Positions 17,816 to 26,859 are shown, counted from the stretch's first letter. The stretch is 64,000 nucleotides of DNA from Massilia sp. Leaf139 (GCF_001424165.1 NZ_LMOJ01000025.1:640134-704133), one strand, 5' to 3'. Program-made: numbers and translations. The notes: generated by a model not told the origin, from the sequence alone.

Positions 17816-19699
17816 TTATTGGCCGCGCAGGAAGAGTTTGTCGAGCGCCGAGATGTCGAGCTGTACCCAGGTCGGGCGGCCGTGGTTGCACTGGTCGGCG
17901 CGCTCGGTGCTCTCCATCTGGCGCAGCAGCGCGTTCATCTCCTGCGTGGAGAGGATGCGGTTGGCGCGCACGGCGGTGTGGCAGGCGAGGGTGCCGAGCA
18001 ACTCGTTGCGGCGCTCGATCAGCACGCGCGAGCCGCCGTATTCGCGCACGTCGCGCAGCACGTCGCGCGCCAGGGTCTGGGCGTCGGCGTTTTTCAGCAG
18101 CGTCGGCACCGCGCGCACGGCCAGCGTCGTCGGCGACAGGGCGGCGATGTCGAAGCCGAGCGCCTTCAAGGTGTCCTGATGGTCGGTGGCGGTGGCCACT
18201 TCGATCGCGTCGGCGAAGAAGGTGACGGGAATCAGCAGCGACTGCACCCCCATGTCCTGGCCGCCAACCTGGGCGTCGAGCGCGTTTTTCAGCTGCTCGT
18301 ACAGGATGCGTTCGTGCGCGGCGTGCATGTCGACCAGCACCAGTCCCTTGGTATTCTGGGCCAGGATGTAGATGCCGTGCAGCTGGGCCAGCGCGAAGCC
18401 GAGCGGGAAGTCGTCGTTGCTGGGCGCGCTCGACGGCTGGGGCATCGGCAGCGCGCCCGCCGTGGCGGTGCGCTCAGGCGCGGCGAACAGCGCGCCGTAA
18501 TTGGCCGTGCTCTGGGCGACGCCTTGCGTGGCCGGTGCATCCCAGCGGCTGCCGGGCGGGAAGGGAGAAGGCGAGAAGGTCGGCGCCAGCTGGGCGCCGA
18601 AACCGGTCTGCTCGTGCGGCCGGCGCCAGTCCGAACCGCCGGACGGCGCGATCTCGGCCGCCGTGATCGGCGCCGGCACGCTGCCGTGGGCGGTGGCCGA
18701 GGTGGCGGCCAGCGCGCGCTGCACCGCGTGGAACACGAACTGGTGCACCGCGCGGCTGTCGCGGAAGCGCACTTCGATCTTCGAGGGGTGGACGTTGACG
18801 TCGACCAGCGCCGGATCGAGATCGAGCGCCAGCACGTAGGCCGGGAAGCGATCGCCGTGCAGCACGTCCTGGTAGGCGGCGCGCACCGCGTGCACCAGCA
18901 GTTTGTCGCGGACAAAACGCCCGTTCACGTAGAAGAACTGACCGTCGGCGCGCGCCTTGGAGGCCGTCGGCAGGCCGGCATAACCGTGCAGGCGCAAGGG
19001 GCCGGCCGCCTCGTCGATCGGCAGGCGCGCCTCGGCGAAATCGCTGCCCAGGATCTGGGCGCTGCGGCGCGCCATCTCGCACACGTTCCAGTGGTCGATG
19101 GTGCGGCCATTGTGGGTCAGGCTGAAGGACACGTCCGGCCGCGCCAGCGCGATGCGGCGCACGACTTCGGCGCAGTGGCCGTATTCGGTCTGCTCGCTTT
19201 TCAGGAATTTACGGCGTGCCGGCGTATTGAAATACAGATCCTGGACGTCGATCGTGGTGCCGCAGGGGCCGGACGAGGGGGCGACCATGCCCAGATGCGA
19301 GCCGACGATTTCCCAGGCATGCGGCGCATCGGCCGTGCGCGAGGTGATCGACACCGCCGCCACCGAGGCGATCGAGGCGAGTGCCTCGCCGCGGAAGCCC
19401 AGGGTGGCCACGTTCTCGAGGTCGGTCAGCGAAGCGATCTTCGAGGTCGCATGGCGCGCCAGGGCCAGCGGCAGCTGGTCGGGCGCAATGCCGCGGCCGT
19501 TGTCGGTAATCGCAATACGCTTGACGCCGCCTTCTTCGAGGCGCACCGTGATCTGGGTCGCGCCCGCGTCGAGCGCGTTTTCCAGCAGCTCCTTGACCAC
19601 GGCCGAGGGCCGTTCGACCACCTCGCCGGCGGCGATCTGCGAGATCAGCTGGTCGTTCAGCTGCTGGATGGGGCGGTGGGTGGGGACGGGCGCGTTCAT
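17816..19699 (-). CDS. mutL: DNA mismatch repair protein MutL
   Basis: 627 residues. The GHKL ATPase domain is intact (ELLENALDAGA, DNGRGI, TLGFRGEALASI). A variable linker (about 345-430) leads to the C-terminal dimerisation domain. There the sequence DMHAAHERILYE is a variant of the DQHA(X)2E(X)4E endonuclease motif, with Met replacing Gln, so latent nicking activity is possible, unlike Escherichia coli MutL. It couples MutS recognition to downstream repair. No mutS is in the window. It is followed directly by miaA. Confidence 0.97.
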   Translation of the reverse strand: MNAPVPTHRPIQQLNDQLISQIAAGEVVERPSAVVKELLENALDAGATQITVRLEEGGVKRIAITDNGRGIAPDQLPLALARHATSKIASLTDLENVATLGFRGEALASIASVAAVSITSRTADAPHAWEIVGSHLGMVAPSSGPCGTTIDVQDLYFNTPARRKFLKSEQTEYGHCAEVVRRIALARPDVSFSLTHNGRTIDHWNVCEMARRSAQILGSDFAEARLPIDEAAGPLRLHGYAGLPTASKARADGQFFYVNGRFVRDKLLVHAVRAAYQDVLHGDRFPAYVLALDLDPALVDVNVHPSKIEVRFRDSRAVHQFVFHAVQRALAATSATAHGSVPAPITAAEIAPSGGSDWRRPHEQTGFGAQLAPTFSPSPFPPGSRWDAPATQGVAQSTANYGALFAAPERTATAGALPMPQPSSAPSNDDFPLGFALAQLHGIYILAQNTKGLVLVDMHAAHERILYEQLKNALDAQVGGQDMGVQSLLIPVTFFADAIEVATATDHQDTLKALGFDIAALSPTTLAVRAVPTLLKNADAQTLARDVLRDVREYGGSRVLIERRNELLGTLACHTAVRANRILSTQEMNALLRQMESTERADQCNHGRPTWVQLDISALDKLFLRGQ

Positions 19700-19719
19700 A
19701 AGCGCGATTATATCCCGTC

Positions 19720-19822
19720 GGAGCGCGCGAAAATGCCTCCATGGCTGCGTTGCGTCGTCTTGCCGTACTCACGTACTGTCTTCGACGACGCGCCTTGCCC
19801 TGAAGGTTTTTTCACGCGCTCC
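19720..19822. repeat. Long imperfect palindromic element, copy 1 of 2
   Basis: About 103 bp that folds on itself almost end to end: GGAGCGCGCGAAAA at the left faces TTTTTTCACGCGCTCC at the right, and the centre holds GCGTCGTC..GTAC..GTAC..GACGACGC. A second copy lies at 52279-52380 with the same centre but different, still complementary, outer arms. It fills the gap between the mutL start and the cyclophilin end. Confidence 0.8.
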
Positions 19823-19835
19823 TATTACAGCTGAA

Positions 19836-20756
19836 TTACTTCTGTTCCCGCACCGGAATCGGCGCCGCGCACAGGTCGACATGGCCGGCCGCGACCTTCG
19901 TCCACGGGCCGCCGCGGTTGCGCTGAGCCTCCACCACTTTCTGGAAGGCCGCGCTCTCGGTACGCATGACTTCGAAGTTGCTGCGCTCGCCTTCCGGCAC
20001 ATCCGCCGCCACACGGAAGGACTTGATCGGGATCTGCATCTCCGGCTTGTCGAAAAAGCCCATCGGCGCCGGGCCGCGCGGCACGGTCGACAGCAGCGGC
20101 ATGCCGGACACGACGCGGCCGACCACGGTGATGTTGCGGTCGAGCTGGCGCGGCGCCTGGCCGGTGACGACGTAGAGGGCGGTGCCGCCGCCGCTGTCGG
20201 CATCGGCGTCGCGGCCGACGCCGACCATGGCGTAGCAGTGGGCCAGCCAGGTCTGGCCCGCCTTCGGGTCGCGCCCGACGGGGAAGCCGTTCGAGTGCCC
20301 GACCTGGGGCGCATAGCCGTCGACATCCTTCAGGCGCGTGAATCCCTTGTCGTTCTTCAGCGGCACCGTGAACTCGCCCTTCAGGGTCATCTTCGCCTTT
20401 TTTGGCTGGCGCGGATTCTTCTCGTCCGGGTCGCCCCACTGGACGACGAAATTGTCTTGCGAGCGCAGGATCACGAGGCCGTCGAAATAGTTTTCGCGGG
20501 CCAGGGCCTTGATGTTGGCGGCGTGATTCGGGGCGAAGGTGGGCGCCAGTTCGATCACGACGCGGCCGCCCGGCAAGTCCATGTAGAGGGTGTTTTCGGG
20601 GTCGAGCGGGCGCCAGTCGGCCGCCTTCGATTCCTTGATCACCTCGGCCACGCTGGGCTTGGGCGGCAACTCCTTCGCCGGGGCCGCCTGCGCGGCGGCG
20701 CTTCCCAGCACGGCCAGCGCCACGCTTACCTGAACTGCGATCTCGACTGCCTTCAT
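19836..20756 (-). CDS. Secreted cyclophilin-type peptidyl-prolyl isomerase
   Basis: 306 residues from the ATG at 20756, which follows GGAGCGGAG. A signal peptide (AVQVSVALAVLGSAAAQA) directs it to the periplasm. Cyclophilin features follow: GGRVVIELAPTFAPNHAANIKALA, YFDGLVILRSQDNFVVQWGD, and later VVGRVVSGMPLLS. It is longer than minimal cyclophilins, with inserts and a C-terminal extension (about 240-306) of unknown role. It would isomerise X-Pro bonds in exported proteins. Confidence 0.88.
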   Translation of the reverse strand: MKAVEIAVQVSVALAVLGSAAAQAAPAKELPPKPSVAEVIKESKAADWRPLDPENTLYMDLPGGRVVIELAPTFAPNHAANIKALARENYFDGLVILRSQDNFVVQWGDPDEKNPRQPKKAKMTLKGEFTVPLKNDKGFTRLKDVDGYAPQVGHSNGFPVGRDPKAGQTWLAHCYAMVGVGRDADADSGGGTALYVVTGQAPRQLDRNITVVGRVVSGMPLLSTVPRGPAPMGFFDKPEMQIPIKSFRVAADVPEGERSNFEVMRTESAAFQKVVEAQRNRGGPWTKVAAGHVDLCAAPIPVREQK

Positions 20757-20915
20757 CTCCGCTCCCGTGTTGTTTGTATTGAGCAATTGTAATCCTGATT
20801 ATTGCCCCGTCTATAAAACTTGACGCTTCTCTCCGCTCCGCTCCCTGCTTTCGCCATGCACCGGATTAGGGCGGCTGACTGGTGGTATCATTCGCTGTTA
20901 CCGATTAGGAAAAAT

Positions 20916-21560
20916 ATGGATCTGATGCAATTTTTCGACATGATTCTTCATGTCGATAAGACGCTGGGCGTGCTGCTGGCCGAGTACGGCATCTATGTTT
21001 ATATTGTCCTGTTCGCGATCGTGTTCCTGGAGACCGGTCTGGTCGTGATGTTTTTCTTCCCGGGCGACACCCTGCTCTTCATTGCCGGCGCCTTCTGCGC
21101 CACCGGGCAGATGAGTTATCCGCTTCTGATGGCGCTGCTCATCGTTGCCGCGATTACCGGCAATACCCTGAATTACCATATCGGCGAGGCCGTCGGCCAG
21201 CGCATGTTCACCCAGAACTATCGCTGGCTCAACAAGGACGCGCTGCACCGTACCCACGATTTCTTCGAAAAACACGGCGGCAAGACCATCATCGTGTCGC
21301 GCTTCGTCCCCATCGTGCGTACCTTCGCGCCGTTCGTGGCCGGGGTATCGGACATGACCCACTGGCGCTTCCAACTGTACAACGTGACCGGCGCCGTGCT
21401 CTGGGTCGCCAGCCTGGTGACCGCCGGCTACTTCTTCGGCAACATCCCGGTGGTGCGCAGCCACCTGACGGAAATCGTCATCGTCGGCGTCAGCCTGGCG
21501 CTGGGGCCGCTCGCCATCGGCGGCCTCTACAAGTTCGGGCGCAAAGTACTCAGCCGCTAG
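20916..21560 (+). CDS. DedA family membrane protein
   Basis: 214 residues with the DedA signatures FPGDTLLFIAGA and SRFVPIVRTFAPFVAGVS plus several transmembrane helices. DedA proteins affect phospholipid or undecaprenyl-phosphate flipping and membrane potential. The ATG at 20916 follows TTAGGA; a longer open frame upstream is ignored because it has no hydrophobic or family sequence. Confidence 0.92.
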   Translation: MDLMQFFDMILHVDKTLGVLLAEYGIYVYIVLFAIVFLETGLVVMFFFPGDTLLFIAGAFCATGQMSYPLLMALLIVAAITGNTLNYHIGEAVGQRMFTQNYRWLNKDALHRTHDFFEKHGGKTIIVSRFVPIVRTFAPFVAGVSDMTHWRFQLYNVTGAVLWVASLVTAGYFFGNIPVVRSHLTEIVIVGVSLALGPLAIGGLYKFGRKVLSR

Positions 21561-21702
21561 ATAAGCGCGCGACAAGCTTCTTGCATGAATGACCAGCGTG
21601 CCGGATTTATTCGGCGCGTTAACGTTGTGGCGCGCATTTTTCGCTCAAGTTTCCGTAGGGCAGCGTCGTTAAGAGGAGGTGAGTTCACTTTCCCCCACCC
21701 CC

Positions 21703-22866
21703 ATGCGTAACCTGATCGCCCTGTTTGCCTGCAGTTTTGTCATGCTCAGCGCAAACGCCTCCGAACCGCCTGCCGCCAAGGCGGCGTCGGATGCCAAGAA
21801 GACCGCCGAGGCCGCGGCCAAGCTGGCGGCCGAGCTGTCGAAGCCGGCCAAGGCGATCGAGAAGCCTGCCGCCGACAAGGCCGACAAGGCCGAGAAGGCC
21901 GAGAAGGGCGCGGCCGCACACGCGCCGCTGATCGAGAAGCCGTCGATCGACAAGTCGCTCGCCGAAAAGCCGCCCAAGGCCGTCCCCAGCGCCGCCACCG
22001 CCGACCGTGTGGCCGCCGCCGTCTCCGCCAGCGAAGACGAGGCCCAGGTCGACCTGTCGGTCAAGATCGCCGAGCGCCTGGCCGAAATGCGCGCCAAGCA
22101 GGCCGCGCGCGCCGCCGCCGCCGCCAAGGCGCGCAAGGCCGCCGAGGCCAGGCGCAAGAAGGAAGCGGCGATTGCCGCCGCGCCGAAGATCAGCAACCAT
22201 TGGGATTACGACGGCGAATTCGGCCCGGACAACTGGGGCAAGATCAATCCGGCCTGGGCCCAGTGCGGCAGCGGCAAGCGCCAGTCGCCGATCGACATCC
22301 GCGACGGCATGAAGGTCAACCTCGACGAGATCGATTTCGACTACCGCCCGGCGAGCTTCAGCGAGATCGACAACGGCCACACGGTGCAGGTGAATGTCGG
22401 CGCCGGCAACGTCATGCACGTCGGCGGCGAGCGCTACGAACTGCAGCAGTTCCACTTCCACCGGCCGTCGGAAGAAAAGGTCAACGGCAAGGGCACCGAG
22501 ATGGTGATCCACCTGGTGCACCGCGGCCCGCGCGGCAAGCTGGCGGTGGTGGCCGTGCTGCTCGAGCGCGGCAAGGCGAACGAGGCGATCCAGCTTGTCT
22601 GGAACAACATCCCGCTCGAGAAGGGCCAGTTGGGCACGCCCGATGCCGACCTCGACCCGCTCGAACTGCTGCCGAACCGGCGCGAGTACTACACCTACAT
22701 GGGTTCGCTGACAGAGCCGCCCTGCACCGAGAACGTGCTGTGGATCGTGCTGAAGCAGCCGATGACGGCTTCGCCGGCGCAGATGGCGCTGTTCTCGCGC
22801 CTGTATCCGCTGAATGCGCGGCCGCTGCAGGACAGCGGCGGGCGGATGGTGAAGGAATCGAACTAA
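21703..22866 (+). CDS. Periplasmic alpha-carbonic anhydrase with long Ala/Lys-rich N-terminal linker
   Basis: 387 residues. A signal peptide (RNLIALFACSFVMLSANA) is followed by about 140 residues rich in Ala, Lys and Glu (residues 20-160), probably extended or coiled-coil, then a complete alpha-CA domain starting HWDYDGEFGPDNW. Zinc ligands are visible in QFHFHRP (two His) and VIHLVH (third His); SPIDI and TEPPCTENV are also typical. It hydrates CO2 in the periplasm. An in-frame GTG at 21679 sits on an AGGAGG sequence but is too close to it; the ATG gives a proper signal peptide. Confidence 0.92.
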   Translation: MRNLIALFACSFVMLSANASEPPAAKAASDAKKTAEAAAKLAAELSKPAKAIEKPAADKADKAEKAEKGAAAHAPLIEKPSIDKSLAEKPPKAVPSAATADRVAAAVSASEDEAQVDLSVKIAERLAEMRAKQAARAAAAAKARKAAEARRKKEAAIAAAPKISNHWDYDGEFGPDNWGKINPAWAQCGSGKRQSPIDIRDGMKVNLDEIDFDYRPASFSEIDNGHTVQVNVGAGNVMHVGGERYELQQFHFHRPSEEKVNGKGTEMVIHLVHRGPRGKLAVVAVLLERGKANEAIQLVWNNIPLEKGQLGTPDADLDPLELLPNRREYYTYMGSLTEPPCTENVLWIVLKQPMTASPAQMALFSRLYPLNARPLQDSGGRMVKESN

Positions 22867-22870
22867 ATAC

Positions 22871-22992
22871 GGTAGGGTGGGCGCCCTGTGCCCACGCTAA
22901 AACATATGCCGTGTTGACGCATCATTCCGCGTGGGCACGGGGCGCCCGGTAAACCCGTGGTCGAGGCCATTGGCCTCGACAACCCCTACAAA
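22871..22992. repeat. Dispersed palindromic repeat, TAGGGTGGGC family (copy 2, with GAGGCCATTGGCC tail)
   Basis: GTAGGGTGGGCGCCCTGTGCCCACGC.. faces GCGTGGGCACGGGGCGCCC.. and is followed by CGTGGTCGAGGCCATTGG-CCTC-GAC-AACCCCTACAAAA, a second palindromic module. The same two-module arrangement is found at 31.49-31.67 kb. Confidence 0.8.
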
Positions 22993-22993
22993 A

Positions 22994-23797
22994 TCAGCTG
23001 ACGTGGTATTTACCGGCCCAGCGCTGGCCCGGTTCCAGGGCCGGTGCATCAAGCAAGGCCGGCTCGATGCAGACAAAACGCCGGTATTCCTCGTCCGCCA
23101 TGTCCGCCAGCGCCGCCGCATCCTCGGCGCCTGGATTCCACACGACCGCATCCGCAAAACCTTCCTGGCGCAGGGTCAGCACGACGCCGCCGTCGACCAT
23201 GGCCAGGCGCGGCGCGACACCTTCGTACACGCGGTCGAATTTACCCGTGATTGCCAGTTCTTCCGTCTCCACGCCATCGATGCGCACCGAGGCAATGTCG
23301 TCGACCAGGAAATACGTGTGCAAGGCCGCCGCGAAGGGGAAGGCTTCAGCACCGGTATTGCGGACTTCAAAACGCATGGTCAGCTCGTTGGCGCGGATCG
23401 CAATGCGCAGGGCTAGCTCGAATCCGTGCGGCCAGGCCTGCGCGTGGGCCGGCGCCAGGTCGGCCGGCGCCAGCGCCAGCGTGGCGAAGGCCCAGCCGTC
23501 GTCGACGCCCTGGCCGATCGCGCGCCAGGTGCTCACGCGTGCAAAGCCGTGGCGCATGCCGGCGCCGCGTTCGGCGAACTGGGGGAAGATGACGGGCACG
23601 CCGCCGCGGATCGCCTTGCTGCCGTCGAGCGCCGATTTGGCGCTGCAAAACAGCCGCTCGCGGCCGTCAGCGCCGCGCCAGGAAATCAGGTGGGCGCCGT
23701 ACAGCGTGATGCTGGCCTGGGCGCCGTCGGGCGCGGTGAGCAGGAGGGCCGGCAGCTGGCCGAAGGTGGTGGAACGCACGGCGTCAAGATGGTTCAT
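22994..23797 (-). CDS. D-hexose-6-phosphate mutarotase (aldose 1-epimerase family, YeaD-like)
   Basis: 267 residues. GGVPVIFPQFAERG, MRHGFARVSTW, ALHTYFLV and the C-terminal CIEPAL segment are typical of the galactose-mutarotase superfamily branch that acts on hexose-6-phosphates, with His in RHGFAR and in LHTYF and a late Glu as likely catalytic residues. Cytosolic; interconverts alpha and beta anomers. The ATG at 23797 is preferred to a GTG three codons earlier because TTAGG is better placed for it. A dispersed repeat abuts its stop codon. Confidence 0.9.
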   Translation of the reverse strand: MNHLDAVRSTTFGQLPALLLTAPDGAQASITLYGAHLISWRGADGRERLFCSAKSALDGSKAIRGGVPVIFPQFAERGAGMRHGFARVSTWRAIGQGVDDGWAFATLALAPADLAPAHAQAWPHGFELALRIAIRANELTMRFEVRNTGAEAFPFAAALHTYFLVDDIASVRIDGVETEELAITGKFDRVYEGVAPRLAMVDGGVVLTLRQEGFADAVVWNPGAEDAAALADMADEEYRRFVCIEPALLDAPALEPGQRWAGKYHVS

Positions 23798-23866
23798 GTC
23801 GAACACCTAAGGAATCGGGGCGCGTAGTATGCCATGCCTGCGCCGGCATGCCGCGCCCTCGAGCGC

Positions 23867-25258
23867 TCAGGTCGTGCGGCTCTTGGCCATCGGCGGATTG
23901 GCCGAGAAATAGCGCTTGATGCCCTTGGTGATCGCGTTCGCCAGCTGTTCCTGGTAGCCGTCGTCCTTCAGTTTCGCTTCCTCTTCCGGATTTGAAATGA
24001 AGGCCGTCTCGACCAGGATCGAAGGGATGTCCGGGGCTTTCAGCACGGCGAAGCCGGCCTGCTCGACGGCCGCCTTGTGCAGGCGGTTGATGCCGCCGAT
24101 TTCGCCCAGGACAGCCTTGCCGAGTTTCAGGCTGTCGTTGATCTGGGCGGTCGTCGAGAGGTCGAACAGCACGCTGGCGAGCTGCTTGTCGTGGCGCGCA
24201 AGGTTCACGCCGCCGATCATGTCGGCCTTGTTCTGGTCGGTCGCGAGCCAGCGCGCCGCCGTCGAGCTGGCGCCTTTTTCGGAGAGCACGAAGACCGAGG
24301 AGCCGCGGGCGCGCGCCTCGATGAAGGCGTCGGCGTGGATCGAGACGAACAGGTCGGCCTGCACCTTGCGCGCCTTTTCCACGCGGGTGCCGAGCGGGAC
24401 GAAATAGTCGCCGTCGCGCGTGAGCATGACGCGCGTGTTCGGCAGCGCCTCCAGGCGCGCTTTCAGCTTTTTTGCCACCGCCAGCACGATGTCCTTTTCG
24501 CGCGTGCCGCTCGGGCCGATCGCGCCGGGGTCTTCGCCGCCGTGGCCGGGGTCGAGGGCGATCGTCACCATGCGCACCACGTTGTTGGCCGGCGGCTGCG
24601 GCTTGATGACGGGTTTCCCGGGCGCGGGCGGCGGCTGCACCGGTGGCGTGCCGCTCATGGCGGCGATCTCCGCTTCCAGGCGCGCGACCGGATCGGGGGC
24701 GACCGGCTGCGTCGATGGACTCGGCACGGCCGGCACCGCGGTCGGCGTGCCGTCACCAGGCGACCATTCTCCCTTTTCGATCAGGGCGGCGATCGGATCG
24801 GCTTCCTTGATCGGGTACAGGTCGAAGATCAGGCGGTGCTTGTATTCGGCCACGGGCGCGAGCGTGAACACCTGCGGCTTGACTTCCTCTTTCAGGTCGA
24901 ACACCAGGCGCACCACATTCGGGCGGTTCTGACCGACGCGCACCTGCTTGATGTACGGGTCGTTCGACTCGATCTTCGCCACCAGGCTTTTCAGGGTGTC
25001 GTTCAGGGCCAGGCCATCGATGTCGACCACCAGGCGCGGCGGATCGGGCACCAGGAAGTGCTCGGCCTTCAGGTTGGTGTCGTTTTCCAGCGTGACACGG
25101 GTGTAGTCGTCGGCCGGCCAGACGCGCACGGCGAGGATCTGCGCGGCGCGCGCGGGCAGCGGGGCGATCACGGACAGCAGCAGCGTACCGCCCGCTTTCA
25201 GGATGGTACGGCGGCGCACGGGGGAAGTCAGGGGGCGAAGGAGAGGCGGTCGAGGCAT
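23867..25258 (-). CDS. amiC: N-acetylmuramoyl-L-alanine amidase (AmiC type)
   Basis: 463 residues. The N-terminus SPVRRRTILKAGGTLLLS looks like a twin-arginine signal, as in AmiC. An AMIN domain (about 40-150) targets the septum, a Pro-rich linker follows, and an Amidase_3 domain (about 230-455) carries zinc and catalytic residues in DPGHGGED, an early Glu helix, SIHADAF and VETAFISNPEEE. It splits septal peptidoglycan during cell division in the periplasm. It overlaps the end of tsaE by about 31 nt. Confidence 0.94.
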   Translation of the reverse strand: MPRPPLLRPLTSPVRRRTILKAGGTLLLSVIAPLPARAAQILAVRVWPADDYTRVTLENDTNLKAEHFLVPDPPRLVVDIDGLALNDTLKSLVAKIESNDPYIKQVRVGQNRPNVVRLVFDLKEEVKPQVFTLAPVAEYKHRLIFDLYPIKEADPIAALIEKGEWSPGDGTPTAVPAVPSPSTQPVAPDPVARLEAEIAAMSGTPPVQPPPAPGKPVIKPQPPANNVVRMVTIALDPGHGGEDPGAIGPSGTREKDIVLAVAKKLKARLEALPNTRVMLTRDGDYFVPLGTRVEKARKVQADLFVSIHADAFIEARARGSSVFVLSEKGASSTAARWLATDQNKADMIGGVNLARHDKQLASVLFDLSTTAQINDSLKLGKAVLGEIGGINRLHKAAVEQAGFAVLKAPDIPSILVETAFISNPEEEAKLKDDGYQEQLANAITKGIKRYFSANPPMAKSRTT

Positions 25259-25707
25259 AGCAGGCCCTGTGGGGACAACGCCTGCAATTCTACAGCACGG
25301 CCGGCGCCGCTGACGCTAAGCAATACTCGGACGTCGGGTGGCGGCAACACCGGCTCGCCCTTTTCCGGCCATTCGACGATGCAGATGTTCTTGCCGTCGA
25401 AGTCTTCGCGAAAGCCGGCGTCGAGGAATTCTTCCGGGCTCGACATGCGGTACAAGTCGTAGTGGATGACGTTCACAGGTGCGCCATCGACCTGCACGCG
25501 GTAGGGTTCGGACAGGGTATAGGTCGGGCTTTTCACCGTGCCCGTGTGGCCTGCCGCCTGGATCAGGGCGCGCGTGAGCGCGGTCTTGCCGGCGCCGAGA
25601 TCGCCGTGCAGGTAGATGACGAGGCCGGGCACGAGCGCCTGCGCCAGCGCGGCGCCGAGAGCGAGCGTGGCCGATTCGTCCGGCAGGTAGGCTGCGAAGT
25701 TCTGCAT
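25228..25707 (-). CDS. tsaE: tRNA t6A biosynthesis ATPase TsaE
   Basis: 159 residues. P-loop GDLGAGKTAL, followed by SPTYTL and HYDLYR, the TsaE signatures. It binds the TsaB-TsaD complex and hydrolyses ATP to keep t6A37 synthesis cycling. An in-frame TTG lies one codon before the chosen ATG. Operon with amiC, a common bacterial arrangement; its partner tsaD is elsewhere in this window (47.6-48.6 kb). Confidence 0.95.
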   Translation of the reverse strand: MQNFAAYLPDESATLALGAALAQALVPGLVIYLHGDLGAGKTALTRALIQAAGHTGTVKSPTYTLSEPYRVQVDGAPVNVIHYDLYRMSSPEEFLDAGFREDFDGKNICIVEWPEKGEPVLPPPDVRVLLSVSGAGRAVELQALSPQGLLCLDRLSFAP

Positions 25708-25776
25708 CAATTAAAATGGTAGGTTTGGCGGCGCAGGTTCGCGCCGCGATTGTCATCGCTGTTACTGCTTGCCTCA

Positions 25777-26859
25777 ATGTCCATCGAATCCCCCGACCTG
25801 CAGGAATTGACCCGCGCCATCAAGGCCTGGGGCCGCGAACTCGGCTTTGCCGAGGTGCGCATCGCCGACGTCGACCTCGCGCACGCCGAAGAAGGGTTGA
25901 GTGCCTGGCTGGCGGCCGGCCACCATGGCGAGATGGATTATATGGCAAGCCACGGCATGAAGCGCGCCCGGCCGGCCGAACTGGTGCCCGGCACCGTGCG
26001 CGCGATCGTGGCGCGCATGGATTACCTGCCCTTGACCGAGGGCTGGCGCGAACGCGAGCTGGCCCGCCAGCTGGAACCCGGCGCCGCGGTGGTGTCGATG
26101 TATGCGCGCGGCCGCGATTACCACAAGGTGCTGCGCAACCGCTTGGCCCAGCTGGCCGAGCGGATCAAGGCCGAGATCGGCGAGTACGGCTACCGGGTGT
26201 TTACCGATTCGGCGCCGGTGATGGAATTGCCGCTGGCGGAAAAGGCGGGCCTGGGCTGGCGCGGCAAGCACACGCTGCTGCTCTCGCGCGACGCCGGCTC
26301 GACCTTCTTCATCGGCGAGATCCTGGTCGACCTGCCGCTGCCGGTCGATGCGCCGACCTCGAATCACTGCGGCGCTTGCAGCAACTGCATCGACCTCTGT
26401 CCGACCGCGGCCATCCTCGGCCCCGGCCGGCTCGACGCGCGCCGCTGCATCTCCTACCTGACGATCGAACTGAAGGGCAGCATTCCGGTCGAGCTGCGGC
26501 CGCTGATCGGCAACCGCATTTACGGCTGCGACGATTGCCAGCTCGCTTGTCCGTGGAACAAGTTCGCCCAGCGCGCGAGCGTGCCGGATTTCGACGAGCG
26601 CAACGGCCTGGGCGAGTCGAGCATGCTGGAACTGTTCGCCTGGAACGAGGAGGAGTTCAACCGCCGCATGGAAGGCAGTCCGATCCGGCGCATCGGCCAC
26701 GAGCGTTGGCTGCGCAACCTGGCGGTCGGACTGGGTAACGCCGCGAACAAGCGTCGCGGCGATCCGCTGATCGTGGCGGCGCTACAAGCGCGCGCCGGCC
26801 ACCCGTCCGCGCTGGTGCGCGAACATGTCGAATGGGCGCTGCACCAGCATCAATCATAG
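25777..26859 (+). CDS. queG: Epoxyqueuosine reductase QueG
   Basis: 360 residues. Two ferredoxin-like clusters are seen: CGACSNCIDLCPT and CDDCQLACPWN, embedded in a cobalamin-dependent reductase domain with RDYH and FTDSAPVMELPLAEKAG. It catalyses the last step of queuosine synthesis in tRNA. It is divergent from tsaE, with 69 nt between them, an arrangement frequent in beta- and gammaproteobacteria. Its 3' end overlaps the convergent gene at 26854 by 6 nt. Confidence 0.96.
   Translation: MSIESPDLQELTRAIKAWGRELGFAEVRIADVDLAHAEEGLSAWLAAGHHGEMDYMASHGMKRARPAELVPGTVRAIVARMDYLPLTEGWRERELARQLEPGAAVVSMYARGRDYHKVLRNRLAQLAERIKAEIGEYGYRVFTDSAPVMELPLAEKAGLGWRGKHTLLLSRDAGSTFFIGEILVDLPLPVDAPTSNHCGACSNCIDLCPTAAILGPGRLDARRCISYLTIELKGSIPVELRPLIGNRIYGCDDCQLACPWNKFAQRASVPDFDERNGLGESSMLELFAWNEEEFNRRMEGSPIRRIGHERWLRNLAVGLGNAANKRRGDPLIVAALQARAGHPSALVREHVEWALHQHQS

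Noticed and set aside
16805-19834. 1009-residue open frame on the plus strand across miaA and mutL
   Set aside because: It is the reverse-strand shadow of two well-recognised genes in GC-rich DNA; its Arg/His/Gln-rich composition has no family features.
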